Part shown: positions 27,768 through 35,932 of the stretch, in pieces
Layout of the letters: every line of letters starts with the position of its first letter
Numbering within the stretch: the stretch's first letter is position 1
Assembly: GCF_029502005.1 (NCBI RefSeq)
Contig: NZ_JAMQOT010000007.1
Span: 124,001 to 188,000, forward strand
DNA from: Natrinema salsiterrestre
GTDB lineage: Archaea; Halobacteriota; Halobacteria; Halobacteriales; Natrialbaceae
DNA: 64,000 nt
Direction of reading: 5' to 3'
Made by a program: the position numbers and the translations under genes
Notes under the pieces: generated by a model
Told to the model about the DNA's origin: nothing
What the model saw: only the letters and a program-made list of their open reading frames with translations
Databases searched by the model: none

Positions 27768-28127
27768 ATGATGGAAACGGACTCCGCAGGGATCGAGCTA
27801 GAGCGGCCCGGGACCACGAGCCTTCGTGCCGCGTTTTTCGGCGTCTGGTTCGTCGACCTCGTCGCGACGATCCTGTTCTTTACCGTCCCGTACGCGTCCG
27901 AGCTGAATCCCGTGACGGTCTTCCTGCACGATGTCTTCGGAATGGTCGGCGTCGTCCTCGCCGCCCTCATCTACGCCGGGTTCGTCGTGGGGATCGGCTC
28001 CCTCCTCTCGCGGCCGTTCGACGTCGGCTTCGTGACGGGAGCGGTCCTCATGTACGCCCTCTTCGCGAGCAACAACGTCGTCCTCCTCGTGTCGCGCGAG
28101 CCGTTGCTGGCCCCGATCGTCCCGTGA
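27768..28127 (+). CDS. Small three-helix membrane protein (DUF5658-like)
   Basis: This protein of 119 residues has three hydrophobic segments, near residues 22-43, 55-80 and 86-110. The WFVDLVATILFF and SELNPVT segments resemble the D...T...ELNP pattern of DUF5658, a haloarchaeal membrane family of unknown role. The tandem ATGs at 27768 and 27771 are the likely start; the frame is open from a GTG at 27705, but that adds a polar stretch without support. Confidence 0.6.
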   Translation: MMETDSAGIELERPGTTSLRAAFFGVWFVDLVATILFFTVPYASELNPVTVFLHDVFGMVGVVLAALIYAGFVVGIGSLLSRPFDVGFVTGAVLMYALFASNNVVLLVSREPLLAPIVP

Positions 28128-28248
28128 CCGAGGCGGTCCGGTTCGGGCCGCGAAGCGGTCGACCGACGGGATCGAGGCGCGTGAACCTCGAGGCGTGCGT
28201 CAGTCGCGATCGAGACGCCGTCGGCTGGAACTCATCGACGAGGTGATG

Positions 28249-28256
28249 TTTTAATA
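28249..28256 (+). promoter_or_regulatory. TATA box ahead of a possible 13-codon upstream reading frame
   Basis: TTTTAATA begins 31 bases before the GTG at 28280 and 69 bases before the ATG of the next membrane protein gene. If transcription starts about 25 bases after it, the transcript would begin at or near that GTG. Confidence 0.4.
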
Positions 28257-28279
28257 GCGTCCGGTGAGCAGGGTCGCTC

Positions 28280-28321
28280 GTGCAGGGAGCAATCGTTCGG
28301 ACGCTGGAGGGATCGGGATGA
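28280..28321 (+). CDS. Possible leaderless upstream mini-reading frame (13 residues)
   Basis: GTG at 28280 opens a 13-codon frame (MQGAIVRTLEGSG if initiated as Met) whose TGA overlaps the ATG of the downstream gene as ATGA. The TATA box is at the right distance for a leaderless start at this GTG. Frames this short arise by chance, so this is a weak call and rests on position only. Confidence 0.25.
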   Translation: MQGAIVRTLEGSG

Positions 28322-28539
28322 GTACGCGAGACGAGTTCTGGGACGTCGTGTGTGCTCGCGCCTCGTCGTTTTATTTCATGCTCGTCGCCGTCACCGTGAT
28401 GGGCGTCCTGAACCTGGCGGCGATGGTACTCGGAAACCAGTCGACGGGAGCGTTCGTCGTCTCGACGGTCGTCTTCGCTATCCTCGGGGTTACCGGCCTC
28501 GGACTCGCCCTCGTCCTCTGGCAGTGCAAGCGACTGTAA
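28318..28539 (+). CDS. Small two-helix membrane protein
   Basis: The 73-residue protein has two hydrophobic segments (about residues 14-36 and 42-66) flanked by short charged ends, and ends WQCKRL. I do not recognise a family. The ATG at 28318 is chosen because the preceding in-frame stretch has no support, and because the stop of a possible upstream mini-frame overlaps it as ATGA. Confidence 0.5.
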   Translation: MSTRDEFWDVVCARASSFYFMLVAVTVMGVLNLAAMVLGNQSTGAFVVSTVVFAILGVTGLGLALVLWQCKRL

Positions 28540-28640
28540 CGGCTGTGCCAGCCGTTCGCCCGATCTATTACAATAAATCTATATTGAGTTAACTTCTATT
28601 ATCGGTGGATTCTTTTACCTGTGGTTAAACGATGGTAGCC

Positions 28641-29567
28641 ATGTCCACAGGAGTTCCGGAGGACGAGGCCATCCTCGAGACCGCACGGACCGATCCCGGG
28701 GCGGTCGACCTCGAGACGATCGTCGCGCTGTTCGACGCCGAGCAGGGACAGGTTCGCAACGTCGCGTTGCGGTGCGTGCGCTTCGTCGCGATCGACGATC
28801 CCGGTCGCGTCGCGGCGATCAGCGAGCACGTCGTCGAGCGCCTGGACGACGAGTTCGCCGTCGCGGGGAGCACCGCCGCCGCCGTCCTCGCGCGCATCGC
28901 TCCCGATCACCCCGACGCGGTCCGTCCGGCCGTTCCCGCGCTCGTCGGAAAGCTCGATGAGCACCCGCCACAGACCGGCTACCGAGCGGCGCGCGCACTG
29001 TCGCCGCTGCTCGAGGACGACCCGGCCGCATTCGTGCCGGAAGCCGACGCGCTCTTCGACGTGCTAGTCGATCCGCCCGAGGTGTGGGCACCGGAGTCCG
29101 GAGAGCTGCAGGACCTGCCCCGGAAAAAGCGAGAGTCGATCACGAACCTGCTGGCCTCCCGGCGGGACGAGATCGCGACGGACGAGGCGCGTGCCAGGGC
29201 GATTCGGGAATTCGCCGCCCACGCGCTCGTCGAGGTGACCGCACTGGACCCCGACGCGATCGCGGACCGGCTCGAGGAACTGCCACCCGTTCTCGCGCGT
29301 GAGCCACCGCTCGCCCGAGCAGCGACCGTCGACGTCATCGCGACCGTGGCCAGGGCGGAGCCGGCGGCTGCGGCCCCCACCACGGATGCGGTGATCGACC
29401 GGCTTGAGGACGACGTGGACGTCGTCCGCACGCACGCGGTTCGCGCGCTGGGCTTTGCCGAGGCGACGGACGCCGTCGACCCGCTTCGAGCCCTGGCCGA
29501 GGACGCCGACGGTGAGCTGCGGGAGTTGGCGGCGGATACCGCCGATTGGTTGGACGAGGCGTCGTGA
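28641..29567 (+). CDS. HEAT-repeat protein
   Basis: The 308-residue acidic, all-helical protein has alpha-alpha hairpin repeats of about 35-40 residues. The clearest are near the N-terminus (QVRNVALRCVRFVAIDDPGR, then AVAGSTAAAVLARIAPDHPD) and at the C-terminus (VVRTHAVRALGFAEATDAVDPLRALAEDAD). Such repeats act as protein-binding scaffolds; the partner is unknown. A TATA-like TTTTACC about 28 bases before 28641 favours this start over an ATG nine bases upstream. Confidence 0.75.
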   Translation: MSTGVPEDEAILETARTDPGAVDLETIVALFDAEQGQVRNVALRCVRFVAIDDPGRVAAISEHVVERLDDEFAVAGSTAAAVLARIAPDHPDAVRPAVPALVGKLDEHPPQTGYRAARALSPLLEDDPAAFVPEADALFDVLVDPPEVWAPESGELQDLPRKKRESITNLLASRRDEIATDEARARAIREFAAHALVEVTALDPDAIADRLEELPPVLAREPPLARAATVDVIATVARAEPAAAAPTTDAVIDRLEDDVDVVRTHAVRALGFAEATDAVDPLRALAEDADGELRELAADTADWLDEAS

Positions 29568-29756
29568 GCACGGTCGTGTCCGCCGTCGCTCGAGTGTCGT
29601 CGTCGGAACCGGCGCTTCGGTGAACCCGCTTATCAGTATCCCTCACCCGCAGCAAGGAACGTTTTCGCGCGCTACGCATATGAAAAGGTACTAACACAGA
29701 TCTACTTAAAATATATCCCTAAACTTATGTATGATCAACTTTGACTAGGGTATCGT

Positions 29757-31469
29757 ATGGTTCGCAGCCAAACAAGTGGGGACTATAGCGATATAGTGTC
29801 CCGAAGAGAGTTCGTATCGATTGCGGGTGCGACGGGTGCCGCTGCGATCGCCGGCTGTACCGGCGGCGGCAGCGACGGCGGTGGCGACTGGTTCGTCGGT
29901 ACGCAGGTGAACTTCCCCGCCAGTAACTATCACTGGAACCTCCTCGCCGGCTGGGAGATCCCGCACGACCGGTTCGGCCTGTTCGCCCAGTGGACCCAGT
30001 ACCTGATCGACGACGACGAGTTCTATCCGCACCTCGTCCAGGAGTGGGACCACGACGGCGGCGAGCTGACGCTCACCCTCTCCGAGGAGTTCACCTGGGG
30101 CAGCGGTGACGCCGTCACCGCCGAGGACCTCGCGTTCCAGCTCGAGGTCCTCGAAGCGGCCGATCAGCCGGTCTGGCAGTTCATCGACGGCGTCGAAGCG
30201 ACCGGCGAGTACGAGCTGACCGTCTCCTATCCCGAGGGAACGAACACGGACCTCGTCGAGTACGCGCTGCTGGCCGAGCAGGCGGCCTACTCGCCGGCGG
30301 ACTTCGAGGGGGAAAACTGGGCGGAAGATCCCGCGGGTGTCGAGGTCGCCGACCCCGATCCGTCGGGCCCGATCGCGCTGACCGAACACAACGACACGTA
30401 CTCGCAGACCGAGCCGCGCGACGGGCTCGAGGAGTACGCCGATCACGCCCTGGCCGATCGGTACAACTGGGACGGCTACCGGGTCGAATTCCGCGACGGG
30501 AACAACGCCGCACAGGAGTCGCTGAAACGCGGCGAAACGGACGGCCAACACAGCCTGTTTACGCCGCCGGACGTCCTCGAGGGGTTCCCGGACCACGTTC
30601 ACGAGTACCGGGTCCCCGGCGGCTTCGGCATGGCGATCTGGTTCGATCACGAGCAGGAGCCCTGGGACCAGCGGGAGGTCCGGCAGGCGCTCTATCACTC
30701 GATCGATCGCGAGGCGGTGATCGGGAACATCGGCGAAAGCACGAAGGTCAGCCACCACCCCGCGCCGACCGGACTCACGTGGGCCAGCGTCGAGGACTGG
30801 CTCGGCTCCACCGAACCGGACGGGTTCACCGTCTACGACTACGACCCCGAGCGGGCCGAAGAACTGCTCAACGAGGCCGGTTACGAGATGGGCGAGATCG
30901 GGATCGAGCTCACCTTCCCACAGACCTGGACCGACTGGGCGGACGCGGCCAGAACGATCGTCGACTACCTCAATCAGGCCGGCTGGGACGCGTCGGCCGA
31001 CGGCCGATCCGAGGGACCGGGGAGCTACGCGGGGTCCGGTCCCGACCTCTTCGTCGACCAGCACACGGCGGGCGGCGCGCCGCGCATGAACCACCCCTAC
31101 TTCTCGCTGGACTACATCCTTCGCAATCGGCTGCGCGACACCGAGAGCCACTTCGCGAACTACCCCACCGAGGTCGAACTCGACGGCGAGACGATCGACG
31201 TCGAAGCCGAACTCGAGACCTTCGCGACGACGACCGACCAGTCCGAGCAGGAAGCGATCGTCGAACGGCTGGCGCGCATCGTCAACGAGGACGTTCCCTG
31301 TATCTACGTCATGGAGAAGTACGAGCAGTCGTTCATCAACGGCGACCGCTTCGAGGTTCCCGAGGAGTCGCCGCACTTCTCCTCGTACTGGCCGCTGTGG
31401 TGGCTCCCCAAGGTCGACGAGAGCCTCGAGGGGTACGACACGCCCGGGCTGCTGAAATTCGACGATTGA
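29757..31469 (+). CDS. ABC transporter substrate-binding lipoprotein, oligopeptide/oligosaccharide family 5
   Basis: The 570-residue protein has a twin-arginine signal (SRREFVSIAG) and an AIAGC lipobox near residue 35, so it is probably a lipid-anchored extracellular binding protein. It belongs to the SBP family 5, whose hallmark segments are seen here: LTEHNDTYSQTEP-type substrate strand near the middle, WDQREVRQALYHSIDREAVIG, and YDYDPERAEELLNEAGYE. Family members bind peptides, but also cello-oligosaccharides in some archaea. It is the first of five genes of one operon. The upstream region is A+T-rich, with candidate TATA sequences near 29706 and 29722. Confidence 0.88.
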   Translation: MVRSQTSGDYSDIVSRREFVSIAGATGAAAIAGCTGGGSDGGGDWFVGTQVNFPASNYHWNLLAGWEIPHDRFGLFAQWTQYLIDDDEFYPHLVQEWDHDGGELTLTLSEEFTWGSGDAVTAEDLAFQLEVLEAADQPVWQFIDGVEATGEYELTVSYPEGTNTDLVEYALLAEQAAYSPADFEGENWAEDPAGVEVADPDPSGPIALTEHNDTYSQTEPRDGLEEYADHALADRYNWDGYRVEFRDGNNAAQESLKRGETDGQHSLFTPPDVLEGFPDHVHEYRVPGGFGMAIWFDHEQEPWDQREVRQALYHSIDREAVIGNIGESTKVSHHPAPTGLTWASVEDWLGSTEPDGFTVYDYDPERAEELLNEAGYEMGEIGIELTFPQTWTDWADAARTIVDYLNQAGWDASADGRSEGPGSYAGSGPDLFVDQHTAGGAPRMNHPYFSLDYILRNRLRDTESHFANYPTEVELDGETIDVEAELETFATTTDQSEQEAIVERLARIVNEDVPCIYVMEKYEQSFINGDRFEVPEESPHFSSYWPLWWLPKVDESLEGYDTPGLLKFDD

Positions 31470-31493
31470 CCGTCAGTTCCATCTTCCTCGCTT

Positions 31494-32510
31494 ATGAACT
31501 GGTACCTCAAACGGACCGGACAAGCACTGTTCACGCTCTGGGCGGTGGTGACCGTCGCGTTCGTCCTGGCGTGGAACGTTCCGGGATCCCTGGTCGATCA
31601 CATGGTCGATCGGATCGTCCAGAACAGCAACGTCGACCCGGAAATCGTTCGGGAATCGATCGAGAGTCGGCTCATGTTCGACCCGGAGGCGTCGCTGCTC
31701 GAGGGCTATCTCACGTACGTGTCGGCGTTGCTCGAGGGCGACCTCGGATATTCGTTCGTGGCCGGTCAGGACGTCAGCACGACGCTCGCCGAGGCCGTTC
31801 CGTGGACGCTGCTCGTGATGTCGCTCGCGACTCTCGGCATGTTCGCGATTTCCCTGGCGCTCGGCGCGATCATGGCCTACCGGGAAGGGTCGTGGTTCGA
31901 CATCGCGAACACGTTCGTCGGGATCGTCACCACCTCGGTCCCCTACTTCGTCGCCGCGTTCCTGCTGATCCTCTGGGTCGGCTACAGCGACGCGCCGATC
32001 CTCGAGCTGTTCCCGCCGCGGGGACGACGACCGCCGCGGGTCGACCCCGGCTTCACCGTCGCGTTCGTCTGGGGCGCGCTCAGACACGCGGTGCTCCCGG
32101 CGCTCTCGTATCTCATCACCGGCTACGGACTGCTCGCGCTCTCGATGCGCGGCAACAGCATCCAGACCCTCGGCGAGGACTACGTCAGGGTCGCCGAGCT
32201 TCGCGGATTGTCCTCGCGACGCATCGCCCTTCGATACGTCGGCCGAAACGCGGTCCTCCCCCTCTACACCAGCCTGTTGCTCTCGATCGGGTTCATGCTG
32301 GGGTCGTCGGTCGTCCTGGAGCAGATCTTCCAGTACCACGGCGTCGGCTACTGGATGTACGAGGCGATCGACGCCACCGACGTCCCGCTCATGATGGGCA
32401 CGTTCATCGTGATCACGGTGTGCGTCGTGATCGCGACGTTCGTCGCGGACGTGACCTACAGCATGCTGGATCCGCGGATCAAATCGGGTGATCAGGGTGA
32501 AGCGTACTGA
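31494..32510 (+). CDS. ABC transporter permease, DppB/OppB type
   Basis: The 338-residue protein has about six membrane helices and the inner-membrane-component signature near residues 220-245 (YVRVAELRGLSSRRIALRYVGRNAVLPL), which contacts the ATPase. It is the first permease of the transporter. The gene starts 24 bases after the binding-protein stop and overlaps the next permease gene by 23 bases. Confidence 0.9.
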   Translation: MNWYLKRTGQALFTLWAVVTVAFVLAWNVPGSLVDHMVDRIVQNSNVDPEIVRESIESRLMFDPEASLLEGYLTYVSALLEGDLGYSFVAGQDVSTTLAEAVPWTLLVMSLATLGMFAISLALGAIMAYREGSWFDIANTFVGIVTTSVPYFVAAFLLILWVGYSDAPILELFPPRGRRPPRVDPGFTVAFVWGALRHAVLPALSYLITGYGLLALSMRGNSIQTLGEDYVRVAELRGLSSRRIALRYVGRNAVLPLYTSLLLSIGFMLGSSVVLEQIFQYHGVGYWMYEAIDATDVPLMMGTFIVITVCVVIATFVADVTYSMLDPRIKSGDQGEAY

Positions 32511-33606
32511 CGACGACGCGGGTGACGACGATCCCCGAACCGACGGCGGGACCGGTGAGATGTTCGGCGACTCGGAGATCACGGCCGTCACCCGCCGGCA
32601 GCGCGCTCGAGAGACGTTCGACGAGTCGGTGATCGCCCCGTTCAAAGTGGCGTGGGCCGACTGGCGGACGAAAGTCGCGCTGCTGATCCTCGGTGGCTTC
32701 GTCGCGACGGCCCTCCTCGTCTGGCTCCATCAGGCCGGCTACACCCTGCTGAACGACGCGCTTCGACTCTTCGGCTCGCCCTGGGAACTCGAGGCCCCGC
32801 GGAGTCCGGTCGGGATCACCGATGAACGACGCAGCGTACGCCCGTTCGAGAACTGGCAGTACCCGCTGGGCACGTTCGACAACGGCGTCGACATCCTCTC
32901 GGCCCTCCTCTGGGCGACGCCCAGTATGTTGCAGATGGTCCTCGCCGGCGGCGTCTTCTCGACGGCGATGGCGACCGCGGTCGGGACGGTCTCCGGCTAC
33001 AAGGGCGGTACCGTCGAATCCGTTCTGAACACGATCGTCGATATCGCGATGTCGATCCCCGGCCTGCCGCTGGTCGTCGTGCTCGTCGCGATCATCCGGC
33101 CGTCGTCGCCGTACGTGATCGGGGTGCTCATCACGATCAACGTCTGGGCGGGTCTCGCCCGGACGATCCACTCGCAGGTGCTCTCCCTGCGCGAGCAGTC
33201 CTACGTCGAGGCCTCGCGCACGATGGGTATCTCGACCCCGCAGATCATCCGGACGGACATCCTGCCGAACCTGATGCCGTACATTACCGTCAACTTCGTC
33301 TACGCGGCCCGACGTGTCGTCTACGACAGCATCGCGCTGTACTACCTTGGGCTGCTCGGCGGCGGAATGGCCGAGAACTGGGGCGTGATGCTCGACTGGG
33401 CGTACAACCTCTACAACGCTCTGACCGTCTCGGGCAAGGCGTACATGCTCCTCGCCCCGATGGTCCCGATCGTCGCGCTCTCGATGGCGCTGATCCTCCT
33501 CTCGCAGGGCACGGACAGGCTGTTCAACCCCCGCGTTCGCACCCGACACGCGGGCGAGACGGTCCAGGAAGACGACACCGACCGCGAGGTCAATCCACCC
33601 GCCTGA
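32488..33606 (+). CDS. ABC transporter permease, DppC/OppC type
   Basis: The 372-residue second permease has a long charged N-terminal tail, then six hydrophobic segments and the ATPase-contact signature YVEASRTMGISTPQIIRTDILPNLMPY near residues 240-265. The GTG at 32488 overlaps the preceding gene by 23 bases; a GTG three codons later is also possible. It pairs with the DppB-type subunit. Confidence 0.88.
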   Translation: MIRVKRTDDDAGDDDPRTDGGTGEMFGDSEITAVTRRQRARETFDESVIAPFKVAWADWRTKVALLILGGFVATALLVWLHQAGYTLLNDALRLFGSPWELEAPRSPVGITDERRSVRPFENWQYPLGTFDNGVDILSALLWATPSMLQMVLAGGVFSTAMATAVGTVSGYKGGTVESVLNTIVDIAMSIPGLPLVVVLVAIIRPSSPYVIGVLITINVWAGLARTIHSQVLSLREQSYVEASRTMGISTPQIIRTDILPNLMPYITVNFVYAARRVVYDSIALYYLGLLGGGMAENWGVMLDWAYNLYNALTVSGKAYMLLAPMVPIVALSMALILLSQGTDRLFNPRVRTRHAGETVQEDDTDREVNPPA

Positions 33607-33609
33607 GCA

Positions 33610-34731
33610 ATGACCGACCAAGACACACGATCCACGCAGACGGCAACGCACAGTACAGAGCGTACGGGTAGCACGGACGGCACGGCCGATCACGTCCTCG
33701 AGATCCGGGACGCCGAGGTCTCCTTCGAGATGGACCGCGGGGTCTCCCGCGTCATGGATCACGTCGATCTCGACGTCCACCGCGGCGAGATCATCGGGGT
33801 CGTCGGGGAGAGCGGTAGCGGCAAATCGATGCTCGCCTCCTCGATGCTGGACGCGGTGGTCGATCCCGGCGTCCTGTCGGGGGAGATCACCTACTACCCC
33901 GAGGACGGCGAGCCGGTCGACGTGCTCGGACTCAGCGACCGGAAACTGAAACGGCTGCGCTGGGAGGAGATCTCCATGGTGTTCCAGGGCGCGATGAGTT
34001 CGTTCAACCCCACCATGGGTGTTCGCGAACACTTCGTCGAAACGCTCGAGGCCCACGACGACGACGTCGAGGCGGGGATGGAGCGGGCTCGCGAACTGCT
34101 CTCGGACCTCTACCTCGAGCCCGAGCGGGTCCTCGACGCCTACCCGCACGAACTCAGCGGCGGCATGCGACAGCGGGCGCTGATCGCGCTGTCGCTGGTG
34201 CTCGAGCCGGAGGTGCTCGTGATGGACGAGCCGACGGCCGCGCTGGACCTGCTGATGCAGCGGTCGATCCTCTCCCTGCTCGAGGACCTCCGGGAGAAGC
34301 ACGATCTGACGATGGTGTTCATCACGCACGATCTGCCGCTGGTCGCCGAACTGGCCGACCGCATCGCCGTGATGTACGCCTTCGAGTTGATCGAGATCGG
34401 GCCGACCGACGAGATCCTCCGGCACGCGGCCCACCCCTACACCCGGGCGCTGTTGAACGCGACGCCGAACCTCGACGCACCGCTCGAGGAGATGCGATCG
34501 ATCGAGGGGGCGGCTCCGGACCCGGTGGACGTTCCCGACGGCTGTACGTACCACCCGCGGTGCCCGCTCGCCGACGAGACGTGCGTCGCCGACGATCCGG
34601 ACTTCCGGCAGGTGGATGCGGCTCACGAGGCCGCGTGTTTCCACTGGGAAGACGCGGCCGAGGCGGTCCCGTTCACCGGCGTAGACGTCGACGCGGACCC
34701 GCAGACGTCGATTACGGAGGAGCACCGATGA
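33610..34731 (+). CDS. ABC transporter ATP-binding protein, DppD/OppD type
   Basis: The 373-residue protein has a Walker A loop GESGSGKS near residue 70, the signature LSGGMRQR, and the Walker B motif VLVMDEPTAALD, followed by the C-terminal oligopeptide-family extension with CTYHPRCP and a further Cys pair that in relatives can hold an iron-sulfur cluster. It begins 3 bases after the DppC-type gene and its last 4 bases overlap the DppF-type gene. Confidence 0.92.
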   Translation: MTDQDTRSTQTATHSTERTGSTDGTADHVLEIRDAEVSFEMDRGVSRVMDHVDLDVHRGEIIGVVGESGSGKSMLASSMLDAVVDPGVLSGEITYYPEDGEPVDVLGLSDRKLKRLRWEEISMVFQGAMSSFNPTMGVREHFVETLEAHDDDVEAGMERARELLSDLYLEPERVLDAYPHELSGGMRQRALIALSLVLEPEVLVMDEPTAALDLLMQRSILSLLEDLREKHDLTMVFITHDLPLVAELADRIAVMYAFELIEIGPTDEILRHAAHPYTRALLNATPNLDAPLEEMRSIEGAAPDPVDVPDGCTYHPRCPLADETCVADDPDFRQVDAAHEAACFHWEDAAEAVPFTGVDVDADPQTSITEEHR

Positions 34732-35834
34732 GCGGGGAGCCGCTCGTCTCGCTGGACGGCGTCGAGGTGCACTTCGAGGAGAGCCAGGGACTGCTCGACT
34801 TCGGCGAGCCGGAGGTCGTGAGAGCCGTCGACGGCGTCTCGCTGGATATCGAAGAGAACGACGTCGTCGCCCTCGTCGGGGAGTCCGGCTGCGGGAAGAC
34901 GACCCTCGGGAAGACGACGATCGGGCTCCAGCGACCGACCGGGGGGAGCGTCCGGTACCGCGGGCAGGACGTCTGGGACGCGAAGGACGGCCGCGGCGAC
35001 GTCGAAATCCCCCACGACGAGATCCGCCGATCGCTCCAGATCATCCATCAGGACCCCGGCGGTTCGCTCAACCCCAATCGGCGGGTGCGGAAGATCCTCG
35101 AGGCCCCGCTCAAGCGCTGGCAGTCCGACATGAGCGCGGGCGACCGCCGCCGCGAGGTGCGCTCGATGCTCGAGCGGGTCGGTATGACGCCGCCGGCCGA
35201 CTACGCGGGGCGATATCCCCATCAGCTCTCGGGCGGGGAGCAACAGCGCGTCGCGCTCGTCCGCGCCCTGTTGATGGATCCCGACCTGATCCTGGCTGAC
35301 GAGGCGATCTCGGCGCTCGACGTCTCCCTGCGCGTCGAGATGATGGATCTGCTGCTCGAGTTACAGGCCCAGTTCGACACGTCGTTCGTGTTCGTCTCCC
35401 ACGACCTCTCGAACGCGCGCTACCTCGCCTCCCACGCCGGAGGACGGATCGGCGTGATGTATCTCGGGGAGCTGGTCGAGATCGGCCCCGCGGAGCGGAT
35501 CATCAACGACCCGAAACACCCCTACACGAAGGTGCTTCGGTGGGCGACACCGGATCTCCACGCCGGATCCGACGCGCCGGAACCGCCGGTTCGGACGATC
35601 GACATTCCGGACCCAACGGATCCGCCGAGCGGCTGCCGGTTCCACACCCGCTGTCCCGAGGCGCGCGAGGCGTGCCGGCGGCACAGTCCGGAGCCCGTCG
35701 ATGCGGCGGCGGACCACGAGGTGGCGTGTTTCCGCGAGCTCGACGACCACGAGTACTGGTCGTCGCCGCCGCTGGCCGACGAGGACGAGTCGGTCGACGA
35801 CGCGCCTCCGTCACAGCCGTCACCCGCCGAGTAA
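34728..35834 (+). CDS. ABC transporter ATP-binding protein, DppF/OppF type
   Basis: The 368-residue second ATPase has GESGCGKTT, the signature LSGGEQQRVALVRAL, and LILADEAISALDVS, plus the C-terminal extension with CRFHTRCPEARE. Its ATG overlaps the stop of the DppD-type gene (ATGA), a sign of coupled translation. It forms the ATPase pair of the five-gene transporter. Confidence 0.92.
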   Translation: MSGEPLVSLDGVEVHFEESQGLLDFGEPEVVRAVDGVSLDIEENDVVALVGESGCGKTTLGKTTIGLQRPTGGSVRYRGQDVWDAKDGRGDVEIPHDEIRRSLQIIHQDPGGSLNPNRRVRKILEAPLKRWQSDMSAGDRRREVRSMLERVGMTPPADYAGRYPHQLSGGEQQRVALVRALLMDPDLILADEAISALDVSLRVEMMDLLLELQAQFDTSFVFVSHDLSNARYLASHAGGRIGVMYLGELVEIGPAERIINDPKHPYTKVLRWATPDLHAGSDAPEPPVRTIDIPDPTDPPSGCRFHTRCPEAREACRRHSPEPVDAAADHEVACFRELDDHEYWSSPPLADEDESVDDAPPSQPSPAE

Positions 35835-35900
35835 CCGTCGCCGGTCGTTTTTGCGTCCCGAGTCGGCTCGAACCGGTAGCGTCCGTCGCGAGCACTCACT

Positions 35901-35907
35901 TTTAATA
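35901..35907 (+). promoter_or_regulatory. TATA box of the beta-glucosidase gene
   Basis: TTTAATA begins 32 bases before the ATG at 35933, so the glycosidase gene appears to have its own promoter and may be read separately from the transporter operon. Confidence 0.5.
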
Positions 35908-35932
35908 GCCGTCACCGCCTTCGAAAGCAACA

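Noticed and set aside
29745-31376. Open frame of 543 codons on the minus strand
   Set aside because: It is the antisense shadow of the family 5 binding-protein gene and has no family features.
32479-34725. Open frame of 748 codons on the minus strand
   Set aside because: It runs opposite three clearly recognised ABC transporter genes.
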